DNA of 64,000 bases from Photobacterium proteolyticum (GCF_001939735.1 NZ_MJIL01000060.1:146375-210374), one strand, 5' to 3'; counted from the first letter of the stretch, positions 9,666-18,792 are shown. A program made the numbers and translations. The notes: generated by a model from the letters alone, not told the origin.

Positions 9666-10237
9666 AAAGTGTGCCCTCACATCAAATACCAAAATTCAAA
9701 CGTAAGATGACGTGCCAGTAATTATCATTACTAACAAGGGCTGAGTGGTGGTTTAATTTATATCTATACGCCTAACTAAAGCTAATAGCAAGCATCAATA
9801 GTAGTTTGCGATGCGTTAAAATACGGAATAATTATTAACTCTCATTTTACCTGGTCATAAAATAGTTAATTATTATTGGTTTATGTTTTACGTTGCCAAC
9901 TTAATGAATATATAGCTGTCAACTTTGGTATGCAAATTAAGAGATAAAAATTATTCAAGTACATTTATTGTGGTTTTATCTTGCGGGTTGGCTTGTTAAT
10001 GTTTTTATATATTGCTTTGAGTTTTTTCTTTGACGAATCGACTAATAATTAGGTGGTTACAAAAATAATAAAACGCCTAATGATAGTTAATAGCGTTAAT
10101 CGTACTGAAAATGTCCCAACGAATGCAGATAGATGAACCATAATTTAACTTTGATCGTATTAGCAGAATAGAGCTTTCATCACATGTACTACCTGAACCG
10201 GGCACCTTAATACGTTGGTTTGGGCTAAGGAGCAACT
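9666..10237. other. Divergent promoter region between nqrB and the bd oxidase operon
   Basis: About 570 AT-rich bases separate the two divergent respiratory genes. They should contain both promoters. I did not find a clear FNR, ArcA or NsrR box by eye, and no open frame or RNA gene is evident. Confidence 0.5.
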
Positions 10238-11608
10238 ATGAATGAACTCGCAGTTGATCTGGCAAGGTTCCAATTCGCATTTACTGTTTCTTTCCATATC
10301 ATTTTTCCGGCGTTCACGATTGGCTTGGCGAGCTATTTGGCCGTGCTGGAAGGTTTGTACCTTAAAACTGGTAAGCATAAATACATTGAGCTGTACCATT
10401 ACTGGATAAAAATCTTCGCTATTAGCTTTGGGATGGGCGTCGTCAGCGGCATTGTGATGAGTTATCAGTTTGGTACCAACTGGAGTGTCTTTTCTGACAA
10501 AACCGGTCCTGTACTCGGACCCTTGATGGGTTATGAAGTCTTTACTGCCTTTTTTCTCGAGGCCGGTTTTCTTGGTGTGATGCTGTTTGGGATGAACCGA
10601 GTCGGGAAAAACCTACATTTTCTGTCTACGGTTATTGTCGCATTCGGTACCCTGTTCTCCGCATTCTGGATCCTTTCCGTAAATAGCTGGATGCAGACAC
10701 CGGCGGGCTATTCGATGAATGAGCTTGGTCATTTTATCCCCGTAGACTGGTGGGCAGTCGTTTTTAATCCATCTTTTCCTTATCGTCTTGTTCATATGGT
10801 GCTGGCGGCATTCTTAACGACGGCATTTGTTGTGGGAGGAGTCGGAGCTTTTCATTTGTTGCGTTCTCAGAGCAATCATTTGGCACGAACCATGTTTTCA
10901 ATGGCAATGTGGATGGCCGCGATAGTCACCCCTATTCAGGTGATTGTCGGTGATCTTCATGGCCTGAATACGCTTGAGCACCAGCCCGCAAAGGTTGCCG
11001 CAATGGAAGGGCATTTTGATACCCAAAAAGGGGCACCACTGATCTTGTTTGGGTTACCAAATGAAGAAGAGAAAACTGTTGATTACAAAATCGCGATTCC
11101 GCATCTCGGTAGCCTGATCCTCACGCATGAGTGGAATGGCGAGGTTAAGGGGTTAGATGCGTTTCCCGAGGATGAACATCCGCCAGTCGGTATCGTTTTT
11201 TGGAGCTTCAGGATCATGGTTGGGATCGGGTTTCTGATGCTAGCAATCGGCCTGACTAGTTTGTGGTTGAGGAGAAAAGACGAGCTTTACCATAATGAGT
11301 GGTTCCACCGCTGCTGCGTTGTTATGGCTCCGACTGGCTTTGTCGCCATTATTTGTGGCTGGGTGACCACGGAAGTAGGGCGACAGCCATATACCGTTTA
11401 TGGGTTACTGAGAACCATAGACTCCATTTCACCCGTTAACGCTGCGGCGGTAAGTGTGTCGCTGGCGGCATTTGTTGTGGTGTACTTCACTGTTTTTGGT
11501 GCGGGTTTTTTCTACCTGCTAAGGCTGATGCGTAAATCGCCGACCAAGTATCAGGCGGAGCTGAAAGGCCAATCGGCTGTATCAACCACAACTGACCCAA
11601 CGCTATAG
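10238..11608 (+). CDS. cioA: Cytochrome bd-type quinol oxidase subunit I (cyanide-insensitive, CioA type)
   Basis: Subunit I of a bd-type terminal oxidase, which oxidises quinol and reduces oxygen to water in the inner membrane. It has about nine hydrophobic helices. The haem-ligand His is in SFHIIFPAF (residue 20), and the quinol-site region includes GRQPYTVYGLLRT. At 456 residues it has the short Q-loop of CioA/short-loop CydA enzymes, not the long-loop E. coli CydA of about 522. Such oxidases are often cyanide-insensitive. The gene is followed after 8 bases by subunit II and a DUF2474-like peptide. An AAGGAG ribosome site precedes the ATG. Confidence 0.92.
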   Translation: MNELAVDLARFQFAFTVSFHIIFPAFTIGLASYLAVLEGLYLKTGKHKYIELYHYWIKIFAISFGMGVVSGIVMSYQFGTNWSVFSDKTGPVLGPLMGYEVFTAFFLEAGFLGVMLFGMNRVGKNLHFLSTVIVAFGTLFSAFWILSVNSWMQTPAGYSMNELGHFIPVDWWAVVFNPSFPYRLVHMVLAAFLTTAFVVGGVGAFHLLRSQSNHLARTMFSMAMWMAAIVTPIQVIVGDLHGLNTLEHQPAKVAAMEGHFDTQKGAPLILFGLPNEEEKTVDYKIAIPHLGSLILTHEWNGEVKGLDAFPEDEHPPVGIVFWSFRIMVGIGFLMLAIGLTSLWLRRKDELYHNEWFHRCCVVMAPTGFVAIICGWVTTEVGRQPYTVYGLLRTIDSISPVNAAAVSVSLAAFVVVYFTVFGAGFFYLLRLMRKSPTKYQAELKGQSAVSTTTDPTL

Positions 11609-11616
11609 GAGGCCAT

Positions 11617-12615
11617 ATGGATTACGCATTGATATGGTATATGCTCATTGCCATTGCGGTTTTCGCCTATGTTGCACTTGATGGATTTGATCTCGGGATT
11701 GGGATTTTGTTTATTGCCGGCGATTCAACCAAAGAGCGAGATTTGATGATGAACAGTATCGCCCCGGTATGGGACGGTAACGAAACCTGGCTGGTGCTTG
11801 GCGGTGGCGGTTTATTTGCCGTATTTCCTTTAGCCTATGCGGTGGTAATGCCTGCCTTGTATGCCCCGTTGATCATGATGTTGCTCGGGCTCATTTTTAG
11901 AGGGGTCGCATTCGAGTACCGTTTCCGGACCCGGCGCGGGCAATTTCTATGGGATAGCTCATTCTTTATTGGCTCATTGATGGCAACTTTCACCCAGGGC
12001 ATGATGCTTGGCACCTTATTGCAAGGGATTGAAGTGGCTGACAGGCAGTATAGCGGAGGCTGGTTTGACTGGTTTACGCCTTTCAGCGTTTTTTGTGGGC
12101 TGGTCACCATAGCTGCTTACTGTCTGCTTGGTGCCTGCTGGTTATTGATCAAATTGCCGAAACCTTATCAGAGTCGCTATTACTCGACAGCCAAAAGGTG
12201 TGCCTTGATTATGGTGGTTATGGTTGGGATCCTGAGCTTGTGGCTGCCTTTGGGAAATAGCGAAATCGCTGAACGCTGGTTCTCATTTCCGCAGGCATTT
12301 TTGTTCTTGCTGATCCCGGCAGGGTCTGCTTATCTGGTGTACCTGCTGTTTAAAGATCTTATAGAACATAAACCTATTAAGGCATATCTGGCCAGCCTTG
12401 GTCTATTCCTGCTGGCCTCGCTGGGTTTTGGTGTTAGTACCTATCCCTATATTGTCCCGCACAGCCTGACTTATGCTGAGGCTGCTGCGCCTGATACCAG
12501 TTTGAAATTTCTGCTGGCTGGCGCGGTTGTGTTATTGCCGTTGATCATTGCCTACACGGCGTATTCGTATTGGGTGTTCCGAGGCAAGCTGAATGAAGAT
12601 GAAGGGTACCATTGA
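11617..12615 (+). CDS. cioB: Cytochrome bd-type quinol oxidase subunit II (CioB type)
   Basis: Subunit II of the bd-type oxidase, an inner-membrane scaffold that packs against subunit I. It has 332 residues and about eight to nine hydrophobic helices. The N-terminal ALDGFDLGIGIL and APVWDGNETWLVLGGGGLFAVFP segments are family hallmarks. A TAGGAGG ribosome site lies between the cioA stop and this ATG. The stop overlaps the start of the next small gene (TGATG), which points to translational coupling within one operon. Confidence 0.92.
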   Translation: MDYALIWYMLIAIAVFAYVALDGFDLGIGILFIAGDSTKERDLMMNSIAPVWDGNETWLVLGGGGLFAVFPLAYAVVMPALYAPLIMMLLGLIFRGVAFEYRFRTRRGQFLWDSSFFIGSLMATFTQGMMLGTLLQGIEVADRQYSGGWFDWFTPFSVFCGLVTIAAYCLLGACWLLIKLPKPYQSRYYSTAKRCALIMVVMVGILSLWLPLGNSEIAERWFSFPQAFLFLLIPAGSAYLVYLLFKDLIEHKPIKAYLASLGLFLLASLGFGVSTYPYIVPHSLTYAEAAAPDTSLKFLLAGAVVLLPLIIAYTAYSYWVFRGKLNEDEGYH

Positions 12616-12728
12616 TGATCAATCCGTGTTTTAAACGCTGGCTGTGGTTTGTTGCGTTGTGGTTTTGCGGCGTGTTGGGTTTGTCACTGGTCGCGTTACT
12701 GATCCGCTGGGCACTGAATGTCGCCTAG
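12615..12728 (+). CDS. Small DUF2474-like subunit of the bd oxidase (37 residues)
   Basis: A 37-codon frame begins at the ATG overlapping the cioB stop (TGATG) and ends with TAG. The peptide starts MINPCFKRWLWFVAL and has one hydrophobic helix ending LVALLIRWALNVA. A Trp/Arg-flanked single helix directly after cioB matches DUF2474 (CydX-like) accessory subunits of cyanide-insensitive bd oxidases. These are thought to stabilise the complex or its haems. It is too short for routine gene callers. Family assignment is from memory of the pattern; operon position and coupling are seen directly. Confidence 0.8.
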   Translation: MINPCFKRWLWFVALWFCGVLGLSLVALLIRWALNVA

Positions 12729-12771
12729 GGCAGTTTTTTCCAGCTAGTTTAGCTAATTAAGGGTCAACACT

Positions 12772-12801
12772 CCGTGCACCCTGTTGCTTCAAGGTGCACG
12801 G
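12772..12801. terminator. Hairpin between convergent operons
   Basis: A 9-bp perfect stem (CCGTGCACC and GGTGCACGG) lies between the convergent bd oxidase and RND operons. No clear T-run follows on either strand, so it may be a rho-independent terminator of weak form, or only an RNA-stabilising hairpin. Confidence 0.45.
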
Positions 12802-12824
12802 AATTATAACGAAAGGAGAAGTGA

Positions 12825-15800
12825 TTAGTAAGCTAGTTCCCTTTTCATAGGATTACCTTCTGTCTTTGTTGATACATCTTCTTCCATAATTTCGATCGTA
12901 TCATCGGGCCTGAATGGGGGCTGATGCTGACTCTTTTGCTGCTTATCACGCCCTAGCATGAGCAGGCAAGGTGTCAAAATCAAGGTGAGCAGGGTCGCAA
13001 ACGTCAGGCCGCCTGCTACTGCTGTTGCCAGCTGTGACCACCATTGGGTACTGGGCGCACCAAATTCTACTTTTCTGTTTAGTAGGTCAATGTTCATTTC
13101 CATGACCATGGGCATCAGGCCCAGCACCGTAGTGATGGTGGTTAGCATAACAGGACGTAAACGTTGGGCACCGGTATGCATTATGGCAACCGTTTTTTCA
13201 TAGCCTTTTCGGCGCAATTGGTTATAGGTATCGATAAGAACGATATTGTTGTTGACTACAATACCAGCCAGAGAGATAACACCAATTCCAGACATTATGA
13301 TGCCAAATGGACGCTGGAAGATGAGTAAGCCGAGGAAAACACCGACGGTTGAAAACAGCACGGCACTTAAAATCAGCAAGGCCTGATAGAAGCTATTGAA
13401 CTGGGTGACAAGGATAAGTCCCATTACAGCTAGTGCGACAACAAAGGCTGATTGAAGGAACTGAGATGACTTATCCTGATCTTCGTTTTGCCCGCGAAGT
13501 TTGACATTAATATTATCAGCTAATGGCATATCATCGATAGCAGCCTGAACCTTAGGAAGTTCCAGGCTCAGGTTATAACCGGGGGTAACGTCAGCCATGA
13601 CTTCCAGAACGCGTTTACCGTCAGTACGGCTGATCGTGTGCTGTTTTGGCGATGGCGCAATACTGGAGAAGTTAGTGATCGGGACTAATCCATAGAGCGT
13701 TTTTATCCTCAACTCATCAAAGCGGCCGATATCACGTTTGTCCTGTGGGTAGCGCACAAGTATATCGACTTCTTCATCAGTATCATCCGGCAGATACTCG
13801 CCGATTTTTAAGCCGTTAGTAACAAACTGGACAGTATTACCGACAAGCGTGGCATCACCACCAAAGCGAGCAGCATCATCGCGGTTAATTTTGATTTCCC
13901 AGTCGATCCCTGCCTTGTTACTGGTATCGGAAATATTGGTGAAGGCGGCCTGAGATTCTACCCAATGGCGGATCTGCCGTACGGCTTCGGTCATGTCTGA
14001 ACTATTGGTACCGGCTACTTCAATGATCAGATCATGCTCACTCGGCGGCCCGGCATCCGGTGACTTGAATTCCAGCTCGACGCCGGCCAGATCATCGGTT
14101 TTGGTCCGAAGCTCGGCGATAATATCTTTGATAGGAGCACGGTACTGCCAGTCTAGCGGATTGAGTTGTATGTAGCCGATTTGATCTTCCCCGCCAGTTC
14201 GGGTGTAGACGCTGCTGATCCCCGCTGTACCGATGATCCTCGCTTCGATATCGCGCATTAGCTTATCTTTTTCATAAATCGACAAGTCGCCGTGAGAGCG
14301 CACTTTAAGCGAGAAGTGAGGAGGATCCACTTCCGGGAAGAATACGACACCGAGTCCAGCCTTCGCATAGCCAAAAGCAACGAGCACCGTGAACAACAGG
14401 GCACCAGCAAGTATTTTTAAGGGATGGCGAATTGCGATAGCCAGACTATTCAGGTAAAGCCGGGTAAGTCCTTTAGCTTTATCGAACTCACCTCGTTCGA
14501 GCGCCAACTTCCGTTGAAGCTCTTCTTTATTGTTCTGTTGAGGTTTGCCGATGACACTGCCAACCACAGGAACAAACAGGAGCGCCATAATCAGGGAGGC
14601 ACTCAGTGTGGCTATCAGCGTTAATGGCAGATAGCGCATAAACTCCCCGGTAATATCCGGCCAGAACAGCATGGGGGCGAAGGCTGCCAGGGTTGTTGCT
14701 GTTGAGGCGGTAATAGGCCATGCCATGCGTTTCGCCGCTTCCCGGTATGCCTGTTTGCGTGGGGTACCTTCCAGCATTCTACGATCAGCATACTCAGTGA
14801 CGACAATAGCACCGTCCACCAACATACCGACTGCCATGATCAGGGAGAACAGAACAATAATATTTACGGTAAGCCCGCTCATAGCGAGTATGAGTAAACC
14901 GGTTAAAAATGAGCCGGGTATCGAGATCCCAACGAGTAGGGCAGTTCGGGAGCCGAGGATTGCCAGTATGACAACCACAACCAGGACAATTGCCGACATG
15001 ATATTGTTTTGAAGGTCGGCAAGCATGATTTTGACATCTTTAGACTGATCGAGAGTGTACTCAACCAGCAGGTTGTCGGGCCACATTGCCGTTTGCTGGG
15101 CTTCCTGAACCACAGCCTTGACTATTTCGACGGTTTCGATGATGTTCTCGCCACTTCGTTTTTTCACATCGAGCACAACAGCTGGCTGGCCGTTAAGGCG
15201 AGCGAAACTGTTTGGATCACGAAACGAGCGACGTACTGTGGCGATATCACCGAAAGTGATAACTTTATTGCCGTCTACCTTGATGGGCAGTTCAAGAATG
15301 TCTTTGAGCGAGTCGAATACCGAGGGAACTTTGACGGAGAATCGACCGTACCCACTATCAATAAACCCGGCAGCCACCACACGGTTGTTACGCGAGACGA
15401 GGTTGAATACGTCATTTTGGTCAAGGCCGTAGCTTTCCATTAGCAGAGGCTCTACAACCACCTCTACAACATCTTCCCGGTCGCCGGCAATATCGACTTC
15501 CAGTACCTGACGGTAGCTCTCCAGTTTGTCTTGAAGCTGCTGGGCAATTTGGATGATCGTTCTTTCAGGGACAGTACCATAAAGAACCATTGAGAGAACC
15601 GGATCAAAGCTTGCTATAGTCACTTCTTTTACGATCGGGTCATCGCTATCGGCAGGCAGTTTGGTTTTGGCGGTATCAACAGCTTCACGAACATCAACCA
15701 ATGCCTCGTCAAGATCGGTCCCGACATTGAACTCAAGTACGACAGAGGCATAGCCTTCAGCAGCCGTCGCTTTCATCTCCTTGATACCTTCAATCGAACG

Positions 15801-16016
15801 AAGCTCTTTCTCCAGCGGGCGAACAAGCAGTCGCTCTGAGTCTTCTGGGCTGATCCCTTCGTGCGATACAGAGGTGTAGATAACGGGAATGGTTACGTCA
15901 GGGTTCGCTTCTTTGGGAACCACCTGATACATAATGGCACCAGCAATCAAGATCAGTATCAGCAATGTGATCATGGTGCGTGTACGGCTTAATACCGCAT
16001 CGATAATCGCGAACAT
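12825..16016 (-). CDS. RND efflux pump, inner-membrane permease
   Basis: RND-family proton-driven exporter of 1063 residues with twelve expected helices and two large periplasmic loops. The N-terminus (VLSRTRTMITLLILILIAGAI) is TM1. Helix 4 reads VGMLVDGAIVVTEYADRR: it keeps the first acidic residue of the usual DD pair, but the second is Gly. Such single-Asp variants occur in some RND subfamilies, so this is not proof of inactivity. The ATG overlaps the adaptor stop by one base (TAATG), giving a two-gene operon. No outer-membrane channel gene is adjacent, so a shared TolC is likely. Substrate unknown. Confidence 0.88.
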   Translation of the reverse strand: MFAIIDAVLSRTRTMITLLILILIAGAIMYQVVPKEANPDVTIPVIYTSVSHEGISPEDSERLLVRPLEKELRSIEGIKEMKATAAEGYASVVLEFNVGTDLDEALVDVREAVDTAKTKLPADSDDPIVKEVTIASFDPVLSMVLYGTVPERTIIQIAQQLQDKLESYRQVLEVDIAGDREDVVEVVVEPLLMESYGLDQNDVFNLVSRNNRVVAAGFIDSGYGRFSVKVPSVFDSLKDILELPIKVDGNKVITFGDIATVRRSFRDPNSFARLNGQPAVVLDVKKRSGENIIETVEIVKAVVQEAQQTAMWPDNLLVEYTLDQSKDVKIMLADLQNNIMSAIVLVVVVILAILGSRTALLVGISIPGSFLTGLLILAMSGLTVNIIVLFSLIMAVGMLVDGAIVVTEYADRRMLEGTPRKQAYREAAKRMAWPITASTATTLAAFAPMLFWPDITGEFMRYLPLTLIATLSASLIMALLFVPVVGSVIGKPQQNNKEELQRKLALERGEFDKAKGLTRLYLNSLAIAIRHPLKILAGALLFTVLVAFGYAKAGLGVVFFPEVDPPHFSLKVRSHGDLSIYEKDKLMRDIEARIIGTAGISSVYTRTGGEDQIGYIQLNPLDWQYRAPIKDIIAELRTKTDDLAGVELEFKSPDAGPPSEHDLIIEVAGTNSSDMTEAVRQIRHWVESQAAFTNISDTSNKAGIDWEIKINRDDAARFGGDATLVGNTVQFVTNGLKIGEYLPDDTDEEVDILVRYPQDKRDIGRFDELRIKTLYGLVPITNFSSIAPSPKQHTISRTDGKRVLEVMADVTPGYNLSLELPKVQAAIDDMPLADNINVKLRGQNEDQDKSSQFLQSAFVVALAVMGLILVTQFNSFYQALLILSAVLFSTVGVFLGLLIFQRPFGIIMSGIGVISLAGIVVNNNIVLIDTYNQLRRKGYEKTVAIMHTGAQRLRPVMLTTITTVLGLMPMVMEMNIDLLNRKVEFGAPSTQWWSQLATAVAGGLTFATLLTLILTPCLLMLGRDKQQKSQHQPPFRPDDTIEIMEEDVSTKTEGNPMKRELAY

Positions 16017-17116
16017 TATTCATTCTCCGCCTGATGCACCGGAATGACATTATCACCTGCACGTACAAAGCCCTGGCCGACAGTAATAACATCAACTTGA
16101 TCGCCAACCCCACTGAGCCAGACGCCATCGGGTTCTACTTTGACAATCGCAATGGGAATAAAGTTGACGCGGTTATCGCTGGCTAGGATTTTAATGCCCA
16201 GATTACCTGACTCATCCAGTGCCAACATAGAAGGTGTTACTTTGATAGCCGATTGCTTATCAAGTTTAAGCTCGACATCAGCGCTGACGCCAGCTGCTAA
16301 CTTCATGTCCGGGTTCGGGATCTCAATCTCAATGGCGAAGGTATTGGTTTGCGACGAGGCTACGCTGGCCTGATACCTGAGTTCTCCCTTAGTGCTGTAG
16401 CCATTGAGCAGTGAAATACGCGCTTTCTGCCCGGTATGGATCTGCTGGATATGGCGCTCGCTGACATCTGCACTAATTACTAAAGGATCGAGATCAACCA
16501 CGGTTGCGACAGGATCGCCAACGCCAAGGTAGTCACCTTTTTCTATGTGCAGCGTCTCGACAATTCCGTCGAACGGCGCTTCGATCAGGGTGTTTTCCAG
16601 TGCCAGTTCCAGGTTTCTTACCGTGGCCTTTGCATCAATCAGTGAAGCTTCTGCCTGGCTTAATGCCACTTCGCCCTGTAGCCCGCGCTCGCGAAGAGAT
16701 CTTGCCGCGTTGTGTTCCTTCTCACGAACCATTAATAAAGCCTCGGCACGTTTGAGCTGTAGCTCGCGATCAGCCTTGTTGAGCTGGATCAGTGGCTGGC
16801 CTTCGGTAACCCGTTGACCTTTACGAACCAGCAGCTTATCTACGGTTCCAGAAACCTCTGCTCCCAAGGTTGCCTGTCTGTCAGGAGCAGTACGCCCGTA
16901 TAAGGATATAGAGCGTTGGGTAGGTTGCGATTTAAAGTTGGTCACAACGACTTTTGCTAATGGTGCTTGTTCTTTTTCACTAGGCTGAGAAGCTTCAGCT
17001 TGTGGTGCAGGTTCGGTTCCGGAGGTACCACTGAGCAGCCACAGTCCAATAGCAAGCAGGATAGCAAGAGAGATGATCCAAGGTTTTTGGGAAAGAAATC
17101 GGCGAACTGACATCAT
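16016..17116 (-). CDS. RND efflux periplasmic adaptor (membrane fusion protein)
   Basis: Periplasmic adaptor linking the RND permease encoded immediately downstream to an outer-membrane channel. The 366-residue protein has an N-terminal membrane anchor (about 13-30). A biotinyl-lipoyl-like half (LGAEVSGTVDKLLVRKGQRVTEGQPL), a helical hairpin (about 115-175), the second lipoyl half (IEAPFDGIVETLHIEKGDYLGVGD) and a beta-barrel region follow. Two adjacent ATGs are possible; the first has an AAGGA site 9 bases upstream. The gene is first in the operon, with its promoter in the roughly 500-base gap upstream. Confidence 0.88.
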   Translation of the reverse strand: MMSVRRFLSQKPWIISLAILLAIGLWLLSGTSGTEPAPQAEASQPSEKEQAPLAKVVVTNFKSQPTQRSISLYGRTAPDRQATLGAEVSGTVDKLLVRKGQRVTEGQPLIQLNKADRELQLKRAEALLMVREKEHNAARSLRERGLQGEVALSQAEASLIDAKATVRNLELALENTLIEAPFDGIVETLHIEKGDYLGVGDPVATVVDLDPLVISADVSERHIQQIHTGQKARISLLNGYSTKGELRYQASVASSQTNTFAIEIEIPNPDMKLAAGVSADVELKLDKQSAIKVTPSMLALDESGNLGIKILASDNRVNFIPIAIVKVEPDGVWLSGVGDQVDVITVGQGFVRAGDNVIPVHQAENE

Positions 17117-17633
17117 ATATCACAATCCTTGTATGGCAGGTGGGACGATATCGAATGGATACCGTCCAGAGAATTTAGGTTGAGCCAATCGGCTGCAATA
17201 TGATGCTTATATTATCATCATTGAATATCCGCTGGTGGTTTCGCATCTAGTAGCGATTACTAGCGGCGCATTCCATCGTTTGGATTAACTCTCTTATTAT
17301 CAATGTATAAGTTAAAGTTATTGGATGATCTTCCTGAGAATTATTCTTTTTTAGAAGCATATCGCTTTCTAGGTTGATCTTTCTTATGAAATTTGCGTCA
17401 TTTAGGGTGTTTTTTTCTTATTAAATTCCAGCGCACTTCAAACTTTTAATTTTGGTATTCATGAAATGAATGCTATGTAACCGAATACATTTTTGTTATC
17501 TGCCCGCTGGTATTTTTGCTTTGGCGAACTGATTTTCTAACTGCTGGGATTAAAACGGACAGCTTATATGCGGCATGAGGATTAAAGCTGAACTTGAATG
17601 ATATGGTAGGAAGGTATGGGATCTTCGTTATAA
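17117..17633. other. Intergenic region upstream of the RND adaptor operon
   Basis: About 515 AT-rich bases between the adaptor start and the tRNA terminator, both reading leftwards. It presumably holds the adaptor promoter. No RNA gene, conserved frame or strong repeat was seen. Confidence 0.5.
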
Positions 17634-17664
17634 ACGAAAAAAGCCTGTTCCGAAGAACAGGCTT
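17634..17664 (-). terminator. Rho-independent terminator of the tRNA-Val cluster
   Basis: Read on the minus strand, a 10-bp stem (AAGCCTGTTC and GAACAGGCTT) with the stable TTCG loop is followed by a T-run. It sits about 10 bases after the last tRNA of the array. Confidence 0.92.
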
Positions 17665-17673
17665 TCTTATGTA

Positions 17674-17750
17674 TGGTGCGTCTGAGTGGACTCGAACCAC
17701 CGACCCCCGCCATGTCAAGGCGATACTCTAACCAGCTGAGCTACAGACGC
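17674..17750 (-). tRNA. tRNA-Val(GAC), type A, copy 5 of the array
   Basis: 77-base tRNA with encoded CCA. Acceptor stem GCGTCTG/CAGACGC; anticodon loop TTGACAT, so anticodon GAC reading GUC/GUU valine codons. It is the promoter-distal tRNA. Confidence 0.94.
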
Positions 17751-17773
17751 AAATTGTTATTCTCATCGAGAAT

Positions 17774-17850
17774 TGGTACGACCGAGTGGACTCGAACCAC
17801 CGACCCCCACCATGTCAAGGTGGTGCTCTAACCAGCTGAGCTACGGTCGT
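17774..17850 (-). tRNA. tRNA-Val(GAC), type B, copy 5
   Basis: 77-base tRNA with encoded CCA. The acceptor stem is ACGACCG/CGGTCGT, different from type A, but the anticodon loop is the same, TTGACAT (GAC). A 23-base spacer separates it from the type A gene. Confidence 0.94.
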
Positions 17851-17902
17851 ATCATTTATTAGTAGACTGCATTTATATCAAATAGGGCAGTGTACTGAAA
17901 TT

Positions 17903-17979
17903 TGGTGCGTCTGAGTGGACTCGAACCACCGACCCCCGCCATGTCAAGGCGATACTCTAACCAGCTGAGCTACAGACGC
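17903..17979 (-). tRNA. tRNA-Val(GAC), type A, copy 4
   Basis: Identical in sequence to the type A gene 229 bases away. Anticodon GAC, CCA encoded. Confidence 0.94.
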
Positions 17980-18002
17980 AAATTGTTATTCTCATCGAGA
18001 AT

Positions 18003-18079
18003 TGGTACGACCGAGTGGACTCGAACCACCGACCCCCACCATGTCAAGGTGGTGCTCTAACCAGCTGAGCTACGGTCGT
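18003..18079 (-). tRNA. tRNA-Val(GAC), type B, copy 4
   Basis: Identical to the other type B genes. Anticodon GAC, CCA encoded. Confidence 0.94.
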
Positions 18080-18131
18080 ATCATTTATTAGTAGACTGCA
18101 TTTATATCAAATAGGGCAGTGTACTGAAATT

Positions 18132-18208
18132 TGGTGCGTCTGAGTGGACTCGAACCACCGACCCCCGCCATGTCAAGGCGATACTCTAACCAGCTGAGCT
18201 ACAGACGC
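18132..18208 (-). tRNA. tRNA-Val(GAC), type A, copy 3
   Basis: Same sequence and flanks as the neighbouring type A copies. Anticodon GAC. Confidence 0.94.
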
Positions 18209-18231
18209 AAATTGTTATTCTCATCGAGAAT

Positions 18232-18308
18232 TGGTACGACCGAGTGGACTCGAACCACCGACCCCCACCATGTCAAGGTGGTGCTCTAACCAGCTGAGCT
18301 ACGGTCGT
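18232..18308 (-). tRNA. tRNA-Val(GAC), type B, copy 3
   Basis: Same sequence and flanks as the neighbouring type B copies. Anticodon GAC. Confidence 0.94.
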
Positions 18309-18360
18309 ATCATTTATTAGTAGACTGCATTTATATCAAATAGGGCAGTGTACTGAAATT

Positions 18361-18437
18361 TGGTGCGTCTGAGTGGACTCGAACCACCGACCCCCGCCAT
18401 GTCAAGGCGATACTCTAACCAGCTGAGCTACAGACGC
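18361..18437 (-). tRNA. tRNA-Val(GAC), type A, copy 2
   Basis: Same sequence as the other type A copies. Anticodon GAC. Confidence 0.94.
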
Positions 18438-18460
18438 AAATTGTTATTCTCATCGAGAAT

Positions 18461-18537
18461 TGGTACGACCGAGTGGACTCGAACCACCGACCCCCACCAT
18501 GTCAAGGTGGTGCTCTAACCAGCTGAGCTACGGTCGT
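18461..18537 (-). tRNA. tRNA-Val(GAC), type B, copy 2
   Basis: Same sequence as the other type B copies. The spacer beside it (18538-18588) has diverged: several substitutions and one base fewer than the others. Confidence 0.94.
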
Positions 18538-18588
18538 ATCATTTTTAGTAGACTGCATTCATATCGAATAAGGCAGTATACTGAAATT

Positions 18589-18665
18589 TGGTGCGTCTGA
18601 GTGGACTCGAACCACCGACCCCCGCCATGTCAAGGCGATACTCTAACCAGCTGAGCTACAGACGC
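18589..18665 (-). tRNA. tRNA-Val(GAC), type A, copy 1
   Basis: Same sequence as the other type A copies. Its inner spacer carries two substitutions compared with the other units. Confidence 0.94.
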
Positions 18666-18688
18666 AAATTGTGATTCTCATTGAGAAT

Positions 18689-18765
18689 TGGTACGACCGA
18701 GTGGACTCGAACCACCGACCCCCACCATGTCAAGGTGGTGCTCTAACCAGCTGAGCTACGGTCGT
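18689..18765 (-). tRNA. tRNA-Val(GAC), type B, copy 1 (promoter-proximal)
   Basis: First tRNA of the transcript, beginning about 28 bases after the predicted -10 box. Acceptor stem ACGACCG/CGGTCGT, anticodon GAC, CCA encoded. Confidence 0.94.
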
Positions 18766-18792
18766 ACTGTTGTGTTCCTGAGAACAAGGAGG

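Larger units (their letters stand above)
17674..18765 (-). repeat. Five tandem 229-bp units, each with two tRNA-Val genes
   Basis: The unit contains type A tRNA, a 23-base spacer, type B tRNA and a spacer of about 52 bases. Starts are at 17674, 17903, 18132, 18361 and 18589, a period of 229, 229, 229 and 228. The three units nearest the terminator have matching spacers; the promoter-proximal units show a few differences. This pattern indicates recent unequal-crossover expansion. Confidence 0.95.

Noticed and set aside
12958..15443. Several plus-strand frames antisense to the RND pump
   Set aside because: They are shadows of the high-coding-density pump gene; none has a ribosome site or recognisable domain.
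17473..17718. Open frames running through the tRNA array and its flanks as genes
   Set aside because: They overlap the tRNA genes and terminator, have no ribosome site and no family match. The similar frame at 18688-19068 overlaps tRNA and parA antisense.
18566..18765. Reading one of the tRNA types as tRNA-Asp
   Set aside because: The loop is TTGACAT in both types, placing GAC (valine) at positions 34-36; tRNA-Asp would carry GTC.
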